In this document: in pieces, positions 25,815-35,160 of the stretch
Position numbering within the stretch: the stretch's first letter is position 1
Layout of the letters: the number at the start of each line of letters is the position of its first letter
NCBI GenBank assembly: GCA_947165255.1
Contig: CAMUZR010000012.1
Location: forward strand, 19,775-83,774
Origin: an uncultured Bacteroidales bacterium
Lineage (GTDB): Bacteria; Bacteroidota; Bacteroidia; Bacteroidales; P3
DNA length: 64,000 bases
Direction: 5' to 3'
Made by a program: the position numbers and the translations under genes
The notes under the pieces: generated by a model
The model's database searches: none
Told to the model about the DNA's origin: nothing
Seen by the model: only the letters and a program-made list of their open reading frames with translations

Positions 25815-27989
25815 TTATCTTACGATGTCGAGTTCGGAGATGAGGTTCTGGGCGTTGGCATACTTGTCGATTACGAAAAGCATGTAGCGCGTGTCGAGGC
25901 AGATGCAGCGTTGGAGGTTTTCCTCGAAGTCGATGTCGCCAGACATGGACTCGCCGTTGCCGTCGAAGGCCAGGCCGATGAGGTTGCCGTAGGCGTCGAG
26001 GACGGGCGAGCCGCTGTTGCCGCCGGTGATGTCGTTGGTGGTGATGAAGCAGGTGGGCAGTTTGCCGTTGGCGTCGGCATAGGTGCCGAAGTTGCGGGCT
26101 TCGTAGAGGTCTTTGAGGTGGCCGGGCACTTGGAATTCAGTGCTCAGGGTGTCTTCCTTCTGCATGACGCCGTCGAGGGTGGTGTAGTAGTGGTAGGTGA
26201 CGCCGTCGCGGGGGTCGTATTCTTTCACATTGCCGTAGCTCAGGCGGATGGAGCTGTTGGCGTCGGGGCACATCAGCTTGCGGCCGGAGTTGATTTGCAG
26301 CAGGCCGTCCACAAAGTCGCGTTTGCCCTTGGTCATGTTGTAGCGGTTTTCGGCCGGGAGCGACTGGTAGATTTCGCGTCCTTTGGCAAGGATTTCGGTG
26401 CCGTACTTGTACATTTCGTCGCGCTCGAGGGTTTTAAGGTTGGGGTCCTTGAGGAACTTGTTGAAGGATTCTTCGTTGGCCATGAATGAGTGTGCGAAGA
26501 GGTGGTTCACCAGGGCGGTGAAGTCGCCTTTGTAGCGGCGGTCGGCTGTCTTGAGGCAGTCGGGTATGTACTTGATGTCGATGTGTTGGTAGGTATATTC
26601 CATCATGGCGGCCATTACGGCTTTCTCGACCTGTTCGTCGTAGTCTTTGTAGAACTTGGCAGCTGCTTCTTGGAGGGCGGCCAGTTTGGCTTCGCGCTGG
26701 TTGGGGTTTTCCTCGGCAAGCATGGCTTTGATGTCGTCGCCGAATTCGGTGGCCTGGTAGAGCAGTTCAGGGCCTTCGAGTAGGCCTTCTTCGATGTAGA
26801 GGATGGCTTGGTGGATGTCGCGGCGGTTGGCGTAGCTCTGACGGAGCAGGGGCAGGGCCTGGCGGTATTTGGGGTCTTTGTCGAGAGCCCAGTCGTGGTA
26901 TTCCTGCTCGATGTCCTTCTTTACCTGCATGGTGTTGAGGGTGTAGAGGGCTTTGTTCTGCTCGTTGCTGTATTTCCAGTAGTTGGAGCAGCTGGCGTAC
27001 TTGGAGGCGTATTTGATTCGAACGGCCTGGTCGGCATTCATCATTTCGCGCAGGATGTTGATTTTGACGGTGCGGATGTTGTAGCGGATGGGGTTGTCGA
27101 CCTGCATGGTTTCTTCTAGGCCGTAGGAGGTGAGGAAACGGTCGGTGGAGCCCGGGAAGCCAAGGGTCATGGCATAGTCGCCGGCCTTCAGTTGGCGGGA
27201 GCTGACGGGGAAGTGGTGCTTGGGCTTGAGGGGGATGTTCTCCTTAGCGTAAGCGGCGGGTTTGCCGTCGGGGGAGGTATAGATGCGGAACATGGAGAAG
27301 TCGCATGTGTGGCGGGGCCAAGACCAGTTGTCGGTGTCGCCGCCAAATTTTCCCATGGACGAGGGGGGTGCGCCCACGAGGCGGACGTCCTTGTAGATGG
27401 TGTAGATGAAGAGGAAATATTGGTTGCCTTCGAACATGGACTGCACCACGCCTTCTACATCCTCGTTGTCACCCACGGCTTCTTTGATGATGCGGATGCC
27501 CACGTTGCGGACGGCTTTGGAGCGGTCGGTCTCGCTCATGTCGTCGCTGAGGCATTCAAGCACGCGTGAGGTGACGTCTTCCATACGTACCAGCACGGAG
27601 GCGGTAAGGCCGGGGTTGGGGAGTTCCTGCGCCATATTGTAGGCCCAGAAACCGTCGCGCAGGTAGTCGTGCTCTACGGTGGAGTGCTCCTGTAGTTGGC
27701 CGTAGCCACAGTGGTAGTTGGTGGTCATAAGGCCTTTGTTGCTAATGATTTCGCCAGTGCAGAAATGGCTGAACGGGCGGCCTTCGTTGCCAAGGCCCAC
27801 GACGGCGTCCTTGAGGCAGCTCTGATTGATGCTGTAGATGTCGTCGGGGGTGAGTTTCAGGCCGGCTTTCTGCATGTCGGCGTAGTTCTTGCCAATGAGC
27901 GAAAGGAGCCACATGCCTTCGTCGGCTCGGCTGGCAGTGGGAGCCAGGAGCATGCAGGCCAGTGCTAAAGAAAGAATAAATCTTTTCAT
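25815..27989 (-). CDS. S46 family dipeptidyl-peptidase, DPP7-like
   Basis: A 724-residue exported serine peptidase that removes dipeptides from peptide N-termini in the periplasm. Residues 1-22 are a signal peptide. The triad is visible: His93 in MTTNYHCGYGQL, Asp in WSWPRHTCDFSMFRIY, and Ser in NDITGGNSGSPVLDAYG. The residue 18 positions after the catalytic Ser, which sets specificity in the family (Gly in DPP7-type, Arg in the acidic-specific DPP11), is Gly here (LAFDGNGE), so a DPP7-like preference for hydrophobic residues is expected. Such enzymes feed the asaccharolytic, peptide-using metabolism of many Bacteroidales. Monocistronic, with its own promoter and terminator. Confidence 0.92.
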   Translation of the reverse strand: MKRFILSLALACMLLAPTASRADEGMWLLSLIGKNYADMQKAGLKLTPDDIYSINQSCLKDAVVGLGNEGRPFSHFCTGEIISNKGLMTTNYHCGYGQLQEHSTVEHDYLRDGFWAYNMAQELPNPGLTASVLVRMEDVTSRVLECLSDDMSETDRSKAVRNVGIRIIKEAVGDNEDVEGVVQSMFEGNQYFLFIYTIYKDVRLVGAPPSSMGKFGGDTDNWSWPRHTCDFSMFRIYTSPDGKPAAYAKENIPLKPKHHFPVSSRQLKAGDYAMTLGFPGSTDRFLTSYGLEETMQVDNPIRYNIRTVKINILREMMNADQAVRIKYASKYASCSNYWKYSNEQNKALYTLNTMQVKKDIEQEYHDWALDKDPKYRQALPLLRQSYANRRDIHQAILYIEEGLLEGPELLYQATEFGDDIKAMLAEENPNQREAKLAALQEAAAKFYKDYDEQVEKAVMAAMMEYTYQHIDIKYIPDCLKTADRRYKGDFTALVNHLFAHSFMANEESFNKFLKDPNLKTLERDEMYKYGTEILAKGREIYQSLPAENRYNMTKGKRDFVDGLLQINSGRKLMCPDANSSIRLSYGNVKEYDPRDGVTYHYYTTLDGVMQKEDTLSTEFQVPGHLKDLYEARNFGTYADANGKLPTCFITTNDITGGNSGSPVLDAYGNLIGLAFDGNGESMSGDIDFEENLQRCICLDTRYMLFVIDKYANAQNLISELDIVR

Positions 27990-28041
27990 GCTATTGATAT
28001 TATATTATGTTTTTATTATTAAAATACATTTTTTGCGAGTG

Positions 28042-28049
28042 CAAAGGTA
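28042..28049 (-). promoter_or_regulatory. Promoter -7 element of the S46 peptidase gene
   Basis: The minus strand reads TACCTTTG, an exact TAnnTTTG match, about 53 nt upstream of the ATG at 27989. Confidence 0.7.
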
Positions 28050-28306
28050 CAACTTTTTTTTCAATTAGAAAGAAATTGTATTTTGGATTGGAAAAATCGG
28101 CCTTTTGTGTGGGGCAGAAGAGGTTGGAGGTTGTTAACTTTTGGATGTGAATTGTGGTGTCGGTTTTCAACATTTGGTTGTCGAAAAGTGGTCTCTTTCC
28201 AACCCGCTCAGCCACAAAACTTTTTTCAATTGGGTGAAACTTTTTTCCCGGTTCTGCGTATAACAGAAAGAAAAAAATGGGATTTTGTAACTTTTTTTGG
28301 AAGAAA
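28050..28306. other. A/T-rich divergent promoter region upstream of mraZ
   Basis: This stretch between the S46 and mraZ promoters contains several T-runs and short repeats of the form AACTTTTTT, but no ORF or RNA gene that I can support. Possible MraZ-binding direct repeats (TGGG-like boxes) were looked for and not convincingly found. Confidence 0.3.
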
Positions 28307-28339
28307 TTGGCATTTATTGGAAAAATTGTTGTATCTTTA
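28307..28339 (+). promoter_or_regulatory. Promoter of the mraZ division/cell-wall cluster
   Basis: TTGG at 28307-28310 and TATCTTTA at 28332-28339 are separated by 21 nt, close to the Bacteroidota consensus. Transcription would start some 20 nt before the mraZ ATG. Confidence 0.55.
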
Positions 28340-28363
28340 CATTCTGAAAAATAATATATAAAA

Positions 28364-28837
28364 ATGGCCTTAATACTTGGTACTGAATACTGTAAGATGG
28401 ATTCGAACGGTCGATTCAAGTTCCCAATTGCGTTCAAAAAGCAATTGGCGACTGACGATAACCGTTTTTTTATCCGTCGCGGTCTCACTCCCGAGTGTTT
28501 GGAGCTATGGACATTTGAAAGTTTCCAGAATGAAGCCGAGCTGCTCAGGAAGCATCTCAGCGAGTACAACAAGAAGGACCGGTTCTTGAAGCGTATGCTG
28601 CTGCGGGTCAATCCGTTGGAACTGGACAGCAACGACCGCCTGTTTATTCCACAGGAGTTCAAGCCTATCCTGGGCAATGCCAAGGAGATAGTGTTGCAGA
28701 GTACTGGCAAGTACATCGAAATCTGGGAACGTTCGGCCTATGATAAGATGAACGATGAGGCCATCGACCTTGAGTCGTTGGTCAATGAAAGACTTGGAGA
28801 CCTCTATGACCTACCACCTGCCGGTGATGCTGAATGA
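28364..28837 (+). CDS. mraZ: Transcriptional regulator / division protein MraZ
   Basis: A 157-residue protein with two SpoVT/AbrB-like half-domains. The first carries LGTEYCKMDSNGRFKFPIAF, the second RVNPLELDSNDRLFIPQEFK; these are the DxxGR-type motifs of MraZ, the second with Asn-Asp-Arg replacing the usual Gly-Arg. MraZ is a DNA-binding repressor of its own cluster. As usual it is the first gene of the cluster, and its end overlaps rsmH by 32 nt. Confidence 0.93.
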   Translation: MALILGTEYCKMDSNGRFKFPIAFKKQLATDDNRFFIRRGLTPECLELWTFESFQNEAELLRKHLSEYNKKDRFLKRMLLRVNPLELDSNDRLFIPQEFKPILGNAKEIVLQSTGKYIEIWERSAYDKMNDEAIDLESLVNERLGDLYDLPPAGDAE

Positions 28838-29711
28838 ATGCATCGAGGGATTGAATTTGCGTCCTGATGGGACCTATGTCGACGCCACTTTTGGTGGCGG
28901 CGGCCATTCACGTGCCATCATGGAGCGGCTGGGCCCCGAGGGGCGGCTGATAGGGTTCGACCAGGACGAGGATGCTTTGGCAAATGCCTTGGAGGTGCCC
29001 AATTTCTTGCTGATTCATGAGAATTTTCGTTATCTCAAGAATTACTTGAGGCTGCACGGGGTGCGCAGGATTGACGGCCTTTTGGCAGACCTGGGGGTGT
29101 CGTCGCATCAGTTTGATGTGGCCGACCGCGGTTTCTCCACCCGTTTTGACGGTGAGCTGGATCTCCGCATGGACCGCCGACAGGAGTTGACCGCCAAAGA
29201 GTTGGTGAACACCGCCGATGAGCAGGAACTGACCCGGCTGCTGCGCCTTTACGGCGAGTTGCCGAATGCCTATCAGATGGCGAAGGCTATTTGCAAAGCG
29301 CGGGCGGAGAAAACGATTGAGACTACCTTCGACCTGAGAGAGGCCGTGGGGAGGCAGTTGCCCCGAGGGATGGAAAATAAGTACTTGGCCATGCTGTTTC
29401 AGGCGCTGCGCATTGAGGTGAACGGTGAGTTGGATGCCTTGCAGGCACTCCTGCAGCAGGCCGTAGAGATTCTCAATCCCGGAGGCCGGTTGGTGGTGAT
29501 GTCGTATCATTCGCTGGAAGACCGCCTGGTAAAGAATTTTTTCAAGACGGGCAATTTTGAGGGCAAGTTGGAGAAGGATTTCTACGGCAATCCCATCGTG
29601 CCGCTGAAGTTGGTGACCCGCAAACCCATCACCGCCGGTGAGGAAGAGTTGCAGAGAAATAATCGCTCTCGCAGTGCCAAACTGCGTGTGGCAGAAAGGA
29701 TTGATAGTTGA
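28806..29711 (+). CDS. rsmH: 16S rRNA (cytosine(1402)-N4)-methyltransferase RsmH
   Basis: A 301-residue methyltransferase. The start MTYHLPVMLNECIEGL and SAM motif YVDATFGGGGHSRAIMERLG are diagnostic, as are LADLGVSSHQFDVADRGFST, LFQALRIEVNGELDAL and VMSYHSLEDRLVKNFF. It methylates C1402 of 16S rRNA in the P site. I use the ATG at 28806 although it lies inside mraZ, because the family begins with YHxPVML; an in-frame start at 28755 would add unrelated residues. Confidence 0.95.
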   Translation: MTYHLPVMLNECIEGLNLRPDGTYVDATFGGGGHSRAIMERLGPEGRLIGFDQDEDALANALEVPNFLLIHENFRYLKNYLRLHGVRRIDGLLADLGVSSHQFDVADRGFSTRFDGELDLRMDRRQELTAKELVNTADEQELTRLLRLYGELPNAYQMAKAICKARAEKTIETTFDLREAVGRQLPRGMENKYLAMLFQALRIEVNGELDALQALLQQAVEILNPGGRLVVMSYHSLEDRLVKNFFKTGNFEGKLEKDFYGNPIVPLKLVTRKPITAGEEELQRNNRSRSAKLRVAERIDS

Positions 29712-29713
29712 CT

Positions 29714-30094
29714 ATGGAGGAACGGAAAAATACTCAGCAGGGGCAGCAGCCTCAGCAGGAGCCGACGACCCCGAAGAAGCCGGCGGCGAAGAGAAAACGC
29801 AACTGGGTGTCGAGCATTTTTGGCGGAGAGGTGCTGCAGAGTCAGTTTGTGCTGCGCCAGAAGTGGCTGATATTGCTGTTGTGTGCCTTCGGCCTGCTGT
29901 TGGTGTACAACCGCTACCGGGTGGAGGACCTCACCAAGGCCCGGATAGAGGCCAAGGACCGCATCGACTTCTTGCGCGAGAGCCGCATCGAGTTGCAGAA
30001 GCGCTATCAGGAGACTATCAAAATTTCGAAGATAGCTGAGATGCTGGATTCCACCGGGGTGGGCATTACTGCCGGCCCGCCGTTTGAGATTTGA
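29714..30094 (+). CDS. ftsL: FtsL-like cell-division protein (Bacteroidota type)
   Basis: A 126-residue bitopic membrane protein: a charged N-terminal cytoplasmic region (residues 1-50), one transmembrane helix (WLILLLCAFGLLLVYNRYRV) and a short periplasmic coiled coil (EDLTKARIEAKDRIDFLRES, RIELQKRYQETIKISKIAEM). Size, topology and position between rsmH and ftsI fit FtsL, which forms a complex with FtsQ and FtsB. Start at ATG 29714, 2 nt after rsmH; an in-frame TTG at 29708 is possible. Confidence 0.85.
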   Translation: MEERKNTQQGQQPQQEPTTPKKPAAKRKRNWVSSIFGGEVLQSQFVLRQKWLILLLCAFGLLLVYNRYRVEDLTKARIEAKDRIDFLRESRIELQKRYQETIKISKIAEMLDSTGVGITAGPPFEI

Positions 30095-30153
30095 GACGTT
30101 GGTGGCAAACTGGCTGAAAAAAACATGTTATAGAATACCGAAACAGTAAGAAA

Positions 30154-32361
30154 TTGGAAGAGAAACAACATAGTAACAAGAGCTTGTTCGTCAAGATGCT
30201 GGTGCTTTGGCTGCTACTGGTAGTGGTGGGCGGAGGCGCCATGCTGTGGTCGACCATAAGGACACAGGTGATAGATGGCGACATGTGGCGCGAGAAGGCA
30301 AGAAACCGTGAGTTTACCGACCGAATAGAGCCCGCCCGTCGCGGAACGATATTCTCTTCCGACGGCAAGGTGCTTGCCACCACGGTGCCGGTGTGCGACC
30401 TTTGTCTGGACTTGGGCCGGTGGCCTAAGAAGGACAGCAAGGGAGCTCCCATAATGAAAGACGGCCGCGTGGTGATGGAAAGCTGCATCACCGACGACAG
30501 CGCCTTCATGGCCAATTTGGGTGAGGTCTGCCGCATCTTGCATGAGCAGTTTCCTAAAAAGTCGGTTGCCTACTACCGCAACCGTATTGAAAAAGAGTAC
30601 CTCAAACAGCGCCCTAGTCGTTGCCTGTATGTCGAGCGCCGAGTTCCTTACTCGCAGTGGACGGCCATTCGTAATCTGGAAGGGTGGTCGCGCTGTGTGG
30701 TTACCAAGACTGCCGACGGGAGCGTTACGAGCTATGTCCGCGCCCACATCTACGGCAATTTGGGCGAAAACACCATCGGGTTGCATTATAAGACGCCTAA
30801 GCAGGAGGGATACACAGGCCTGGAGGGATTCTACGACACTGTGCTGCGCGGGCAGGACGGCATCTACCGCTGCCGCCGCCTCACCCGTGGCATCTGGCTG
30901 CCTGAGGAGGATGTGGAAGAGTACCGGCTCGACCTCGACTCTACCCTCGTGCAGCGCCGTGTGGACGGCAAAAGCATCATTTCCACTCTAGATACTCGCT
31001 ATCAGGATATTGCTGAGAGCGCCCTGCGGAAGTCGATGAATCAGTATGGAGGCATGCGCGGCTGCGCGATACTGATGGAGGTGTCGACGGGATATGTCCT
31101 TGCCTGCAGCAGCCTCACGCGTGACACAAATGGCGTACTTTCGGAGAACCTGTGGAGCAATGTGGCAGTGAGCGACCACTATGAGCCCGGCTCTACGTTC
31201 AAAACCGTGGCCATGACTGCCATGCTGAACGATAAGAAGATTGACCTCGATACCACTAAGAGGGTTCGTGCGGGCGGAGTGAAACGTTACAGCTCCTCCA
31301 GTGGCGAAATCAACGACGGACACGGTTATGCCACCGACACGGCCAACCTGGCCGGAGTGCTGGCAAAGTCGTCGAATGTGGGTATGTGCGAGCTGGCATG
31401 GCAATACTATCGTAATCGTAGGGAAGACCTGCGCAAAGGCATTCAGGCTATTTTCCCCTTTGGCAAATTGAGCCCCGACGTGGAGGCCTTGGAAACGAAC
31501 ACCCGCGTGGTGAAACTCAACTCCGACCGCGACTTTCTCAATCTCAGCTATGGCTATTCGGCCACCGTCACCCCGTTGCAGCTCATTACCTTCTACAACG
31601 GCATTGCCAACGGGGGACGCATGATGAAGCCCCTTTTCTGCCGGGAGGTGATGGACGGCCGCCGCCGCTCGGAGATAAAGCCCGTGGTGCTGAACGAGCA
31701 TATCTGCAGCGCCGAAACGGCAAAGCAGATGCGCGAGATGCTGGTAGGCGTGGTGGAACACGGCACGGGCGACATTATCCGCAATGCAGTTTATGGCATC
31801 GGTGGCAAGACGGGCACTACGCAGGGCATCAGTGACAAAAGTATTAAGAATTCGTCGTTCGTGGGATTCTTTCCCGCCGACAATCCCCGCTACACCTGTT
31901 TGGTGCTGGTGGAGCGCACCAGCATAGCCGGACGCCATTCGGCCGCACCTGTGTTTAAGCAGATTGCCGACTGTGTGGTGGCTTTTGACAGCGAGTTGGG
32001 CAGTGTACGGCTGCAGGATTCCGGTCGGGTGGTCAACCCCGTCATTGCCAAGGGCAGCGAGCAGCAGCTGGCGCAGGCATATCAGTTGCTGGGATTGCCG
32101 TTTAGCGTCATCGACACCCTTCAGCCGGCTACCGGATGGGCTGTCTTTGACAATTCCCAAGAGTGCTATAGGCATTATCTGCCGCCCACGGGGGTGGTGC
32201 CCAATTGCCATGGTATGACTATTCGCGACGCCATGAAACTGCTGCGCAGCCAGGGCCTAAAGGTGCGCTTCACCGGCCAGGGCAAGGTTGCAAATCAGAA
32301 TCCAAAGCCCCGCACTCAGATTGTCAGGGGTTCGACTGTCATGTTAGAACTTAAACCTTGA
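30154..32361 (+). CDS. ftsI: Division-specific transpeptidase FtsI (PBP3) with C-terminal PASTA domain
   Basis: A 735-residue class B penicillin-binding protein that cross-links septal peptidoglycan. Order: transmembrane helix (FVKMLVLWLLLVVVGGGAML), PBP dimer domain from RIEPARRGTIFSSDGKVLAT, transpeptidase domain with S347TFK (in YEPGSTFKTVAM), SxN in LAKSSNVGMCELAW and KTG in GIGGKTGTTQGISD, and a single PASTA repeat at the end (PNCHGMTIRDAMKLLRSQGL, PKPRTQIVRGSTVMLEL). No ATG begins the frame near ftsL; I use TTG 30154 (EEKQHSNKSLFVK follows), but ATG 30196 in the membrane helix is the only ATG alternative. Confidence 0.92.
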   Translation: MEEKQHSNKSLFVKMLVLWLLLVVVGGGAMLWSTIRTQVIDGDMWREKARNREFTDRIEPARRGTIFSSDGKVLATTVPVCDLCLDLGRWPKKDSKGAPIMKDGRVVMESCITDDSAFMANLGEVCRILHEQFPKKSVAYYRNRIEKEYLKQRPSRCLYVERRVPYSQWTAIRNLEGWSRCVVTKTADGSVTSYVRAHIYGNLGENTIGLHYKTPKQEGYTGLEGFYDTVLRGQDGIYRCRRLTRGIWLPEEDVEEYRLDLDSTLVQRRVDGKSIISTLDTRYQDIAESALRKSMNQYGGMRGCAILMEVSTGYVLACSSLTRDTNGVLSENLWSNVAVSDHYEPGSTFKTVAMTAMLNDKKIDLDTTKRVRAGGVKRYSSSSGEINDGHGYATDTANLAGVLAKSSNVGMCELAWQYYRNRREDLRKGIQAIFPFGKLSPDVEALETNTRVVKLNSDRDFLNLSYGYSATVTPLQLITFYNGIANGGRMMKPLFCREVMDGRRRSEIKPVVLNEHICSAETAKQMREMLVGVVEHGTGDIIRNAVYGIGGKTGTTQGISDKSIKNSSFVGFFPADNPRYTCLVLVERTSIAGRHSAAPVFKQIADCVVAFDSELGSVRLQDSGRVVNPVIAKGSEQQLAQAYQLLGLPFSVIDTLQPATGWAVFDNSQECYRHYLPPTGVVPNCHGMTIRDAMKLLRSQGLKVRFTGQGKVANQNPKPRTQIVRGSTVMLELKP

Positions 32362-32374
32362 AAAAAATCAGAAG

Positions 32375-33820
32375 ATGAAACTGTCAGATATATTAAAAGG
32401 AGTGCATCTGTTATCCGCGGTGTCGGTCGACCCCGAGGTGAAGGACATCTGCTTCGACTCGCGCAAAGTGGGTAAGGGAAGCTGCTTTGTGGCCCAGGTG
32501 GGCACCCAGGTGGACGGACACGACTTTATCGGCGCTGCCGTCAAGGCGGGCGCTGTGGCCATCGTTTGTCAACGCATGCCTGAGAAGTTGCAAGAAGGGG
32601 TGGCATACGTGTTGGTTGAAAATAGCGACTGGGCACTGGGCGTTATGGCCGATAACTATTTCGACCACCCTTCGAGCAAGATGAGGCTGGTGGGCATCAC
32701 CGGCACCAATGGCAAGACCACCACTGTGACGCTCCTCCACCGTATGTTCCGCGAGCATGGCTGCCACGTGGGACTTATTTCCACCATTGTGAATAAGATT
32801 GACGAAACAGAAATACCTACCAGCCATACCACTCCCGACGCAATCGAGTTGAACCGCCTGATGAGTCAGATGGTAGAGGCCGGTTGCCAGTATGCATTTA
32901 TGGAGGTGAGCAGCCATGCTGTCGTGCAGCATCGCATTGCTGGGCTTACTTTCTTTGGTGGAATTTTCAGCAATATCACGCACGACCATCTGGATTTTCA
33001 CAAGACCATGGCCAACTACATCGCTGCCAAGAAACAGTTCTTCGACAACCTGCCCGCCGCTGCCTTCGCCCTCACCAATTGTGACGACCGCAACGGGATG
33101 GTCATGGTGCAGAATACCAAAGCAACGGTAAAGACGTACAGCCTTACCCGCGTGGCCGACTTCACCTGCAAGGTACTTGAAAACACCTTTCAGGGCTTGC
33201 AGCTGAGTATCAACGGACAGGAAGTGTGGACCCGTTTGGTGGGCAGGTTTAACGCCTACAACCTCACCGCCATTTATGGTGCCGCCGTTCTCTGCGGCAT
33301 CGAGCCCCACGAGGCTCTGCGGCTTCTCAGCACCCTGTCGCCCGCCGAGGGGCGCTTCCAGTACGTCTCGGGGAAAGGGCTCACGGCTATTGTGGACTAT
33401 GCCCACACCCCCGACGCCCTTGAAAACGTACTTGATACAATTAACCAGATACGCCTGCCAATGCAGATGCTCTACACCGTAGTAGGCTGCGGTGGCGACC
33501 GCGACACCACCAAACGTCCAGAGATGGCCCACATAGCCCTCACTAAGAGCGACCGCTTAATACTCACCTCCGACAACCCCCGTACCGAGGATCCCGAAAA
33601 AATTCTGGACGACATGGAGGCAGGGCTGACCGACGAGGAGAAAGGAATGGTGGTAAGGATTGTCGACAGGCGTTCGGCCATTAAGACTGCCGTGATGATG
33701 GCTCGCGAAGGCGACATTATCCTGCTTGCAGGCAAAGGCCACGAGAAGTACCAGGAAATAAACGGAACCAAACACCATTTCGACGATGTGGAGGAATTGG
33801 AAAAATTGTTGAATAATTAA
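32375..33820 (+). CDS. murE: UDP-MurNAc-tripeptide synthetase MurE (meso-diaminopimelate type)
   Basis: A 481-residue Mur ligase that adds the third peptide residue to UDP-MurNAc-Ala-Glu. The P-loop is VGITGTNGKTTTVTLLHRMF, substrate region IPTSHTTPDAIELNRLM and ITHDHLDFHKTMANYIAAK contain the carbamylated Lys neighbourhood and His, and the specificity motif DNPR is present in LTSDNPRTEDPEKIL, predicting meso-diaminopimelate. It has full three-domain length, in contrast to the neighbouring murD remnant. It lies 13 nt after ftsI. Confidence 0.95.
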   Translation: MKLSDILKGVHLLSAVSVDPEVKDICFDSRKVGKGSCFVAQVGTQVDGHDFIGAAVKAGAVAIVCQRMPEKLQEGVAYVLVENSDWALGVMADNYFDHPSSKMRLVGITGTNGKTTTVTLLHRMFREHGCHVGLISTIVNKIDETEIPTSHTTPDAIELNRLMSQMVEAGCQYAFMEVSSHAVVQHRIAGLTFFGGIFSNITHDHLDFHKTMANYIAAKKQFFDNLPAAAFALTNCDDRNGMVMVQNTKATVKTYSLTRVADFTCKVLENTFQGLQLSINGQEVWTRLVGRFNAYNLTAIYGAAVLCGIEPHEALRLLSTLSPAEGRFQYVSGKGLTAIVDYAHTPDALENVLDTINQIRLPMQMLYTVVGCGGDRDTTKRPEMAHIALTKSDRLILTSDNPRTEDPEKILDDMEAGLTDEEKGMVVRIVDRRSAIKTAVMMAREGDIILLAGKGHEKYQEINGTKHHFDDVEELEKLLNN

Positions 33821-33841
33821 GAAGTGTAAATAAGTAGTAAT

Positions 33842-35014
33842 ATGTTATATTATCTTTTTGACTGGTTAGACAGGGCTTTTGATTTTCCCGGAGCGGGAGT
33901 TTTCCAATACATCTCGTTCAGAGCCGCCATGTCGGCTATAACGTCGCTGCTCATCATGCTCACGTTTGGCAAGAAATTCATCGGGTTCATCCGCCGAAAG
34001 TCCATAGGCGAAACCGTGCGCAACCTAGGCCTTGAAGGCCAGAAAGAGAAAGAAGGCACCCCCACTATGGGCGGCCTACTTATTCTCTCTGCCATAATTG
34101 TCCCTACCCTCCTCTTTGCCAAGCTCGACAATATCTACGTCGTCACCATGCTGGCCACCACACTTTGGCTCGGCCTTATCGGTTTCGTCGACGACTATAT
34201 CAAAGTCTTCAAAAAAGATAAGCAGGGCCTTCCCGGCAAATTCAAAGTCTTCGGCCAGGTAGCGCTGGGTCTCGGAGTGGGCCTTCTGCTATCCTTCCAC
34301 CCTGCCATCGCCTCTACCAAAACCACCATCCCCTTCGTCAAAGGCAACGAGTTTGACTACGCATGGCTTATCAGCTGGATGGGTGACTGGACACAAAACT
34401 GGGTATGGGTTGTATACGTTATCGTCGCCATCCTCGTCGTCACCGCCGTGTCCAACGCCTGCAACCTCACCGATGGTATCGACGGCTTGGCCACCAGCAC
34501 TGCCGGCATCATCGGCGGTGCCTTGGCTATCCTCGCTTGGCTCACTGGCAACATCATCATGGCCAACTACCTCAACATTGTATACCTTACCAACATTGGT
34601 GAACTCACCGTCTTCATCACCGCCTTCGTTGGCGCCACTCTCGGTTTCCTCTGGTTCAACACCTACCCCGCCGAAGTCTTTATGGGCGATACCGGATCGC
34701 TCGCCTTGGGCGGAATTATCGCTGTCTTTGCCCTTCTCATACGCAAGGAACTCCTCCTCCCCGTCCTCTGCGGCATCTACGTTGTCGAAGACTTCTCCGT
34801 CATCTGGCAGACATGGGGCTGCAAACGCTACCGCCGCAAGCACCGTCTGCCCGCCGGCCAGCCCGTACCTGTTGAGGAGCGCCCATTCCTCATGACCCCC
34901 ATCCACCACCACTACCAAAAGAAAGGTATTCCCGAACCTAAAATCGTGCAGCGCTTCACCATCATCGGCATACTCCTTGCCATTGTCAGTATCGTAACAC
35001 TCAAACTGCGCTAA
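33842..35014 (+). CDS. mraY: Phospho-MurNAc-pentapeptide transferase MraY
   Basis: A 390-residue polytopic membrane enzyme that makes lipid I. Conserved segments: [40 protein letters not shown] (the Asp-Asp pair), [20 protein letters not shown] (NLTDGxDGLA), [20 protein letters not shown] and the His-rich [20 protein letters not shown]. It is the longer Bacteroidota form with extra N-terminal and periplasmic segments. A 146-nt non-coding gap follows, the largest in this cluster apart from ftsA-ftsZ. Confidence 0.95.
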   Translation: MLYYLFDWLDRAFDFPGAGVFQYISFRAAMSAITSLLIMLTFGKKFIGFIRRKSIGETVRNLGLEGQKEKEGTPTMGGLLILSAIIVPTLLFAKLDNIYVVTMLATTLWLGLIGFVDDYIKVFKKDKQGLPGKFKVFGQVALGLGVGLLLSFHPAIASTKTTIPFVKGNEFDYAWLISWMGDWTQNWVWVVYVIVAILVVTAVSNACNLTDGIDGLATSTAGIIGGALAILAWLTGNIIMANYLNIVYLTNIGELTVFITAFVGATLGFLWFNTYPAEVFMGDTGSLALGGIIAVFALLIRKELLLPVLCGIYVVEDFSVIWQTWGCKRYRRKHRLPAGQPVPVEERPFLMTPIHHHYQKKGIPEPKIVQRFTIIGILLAIVSIVTLKLR

Positions 35015-35160
35015 TCCTTTTCCTATTCCCGTCAAACACACCCCCTCTAAGCAAGCACAAATAGTAAGCACCCAGCACTGCCATCCTACCCCTACACACA
35101 CGTATCCGTCAAACACATCTTTTTAAAGCACACACAAGTAAAACAACCTTAGAAAAAACA
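35015..35160 (+). other. Unusual C/A-rich spacer with a direct repeat between mraY and the murD remnant
   Basis: The spacer is poor in G and contains two copies of CCGTCAAACACA (35030-35041 and 35107-35118 approximately) each followed by a T-rich block and AAGCA-type sequence. Other spacers in this cluster are short, so this one may be a scar of the deletion that removed most of murD. Confidence 0.4.

Noticed and set aside
28050..28306. 28000-28716 minus-strand ORF (238 codons)
   Set aside because: It runs antisense through mraZ and its promoter, with no protein-like features.
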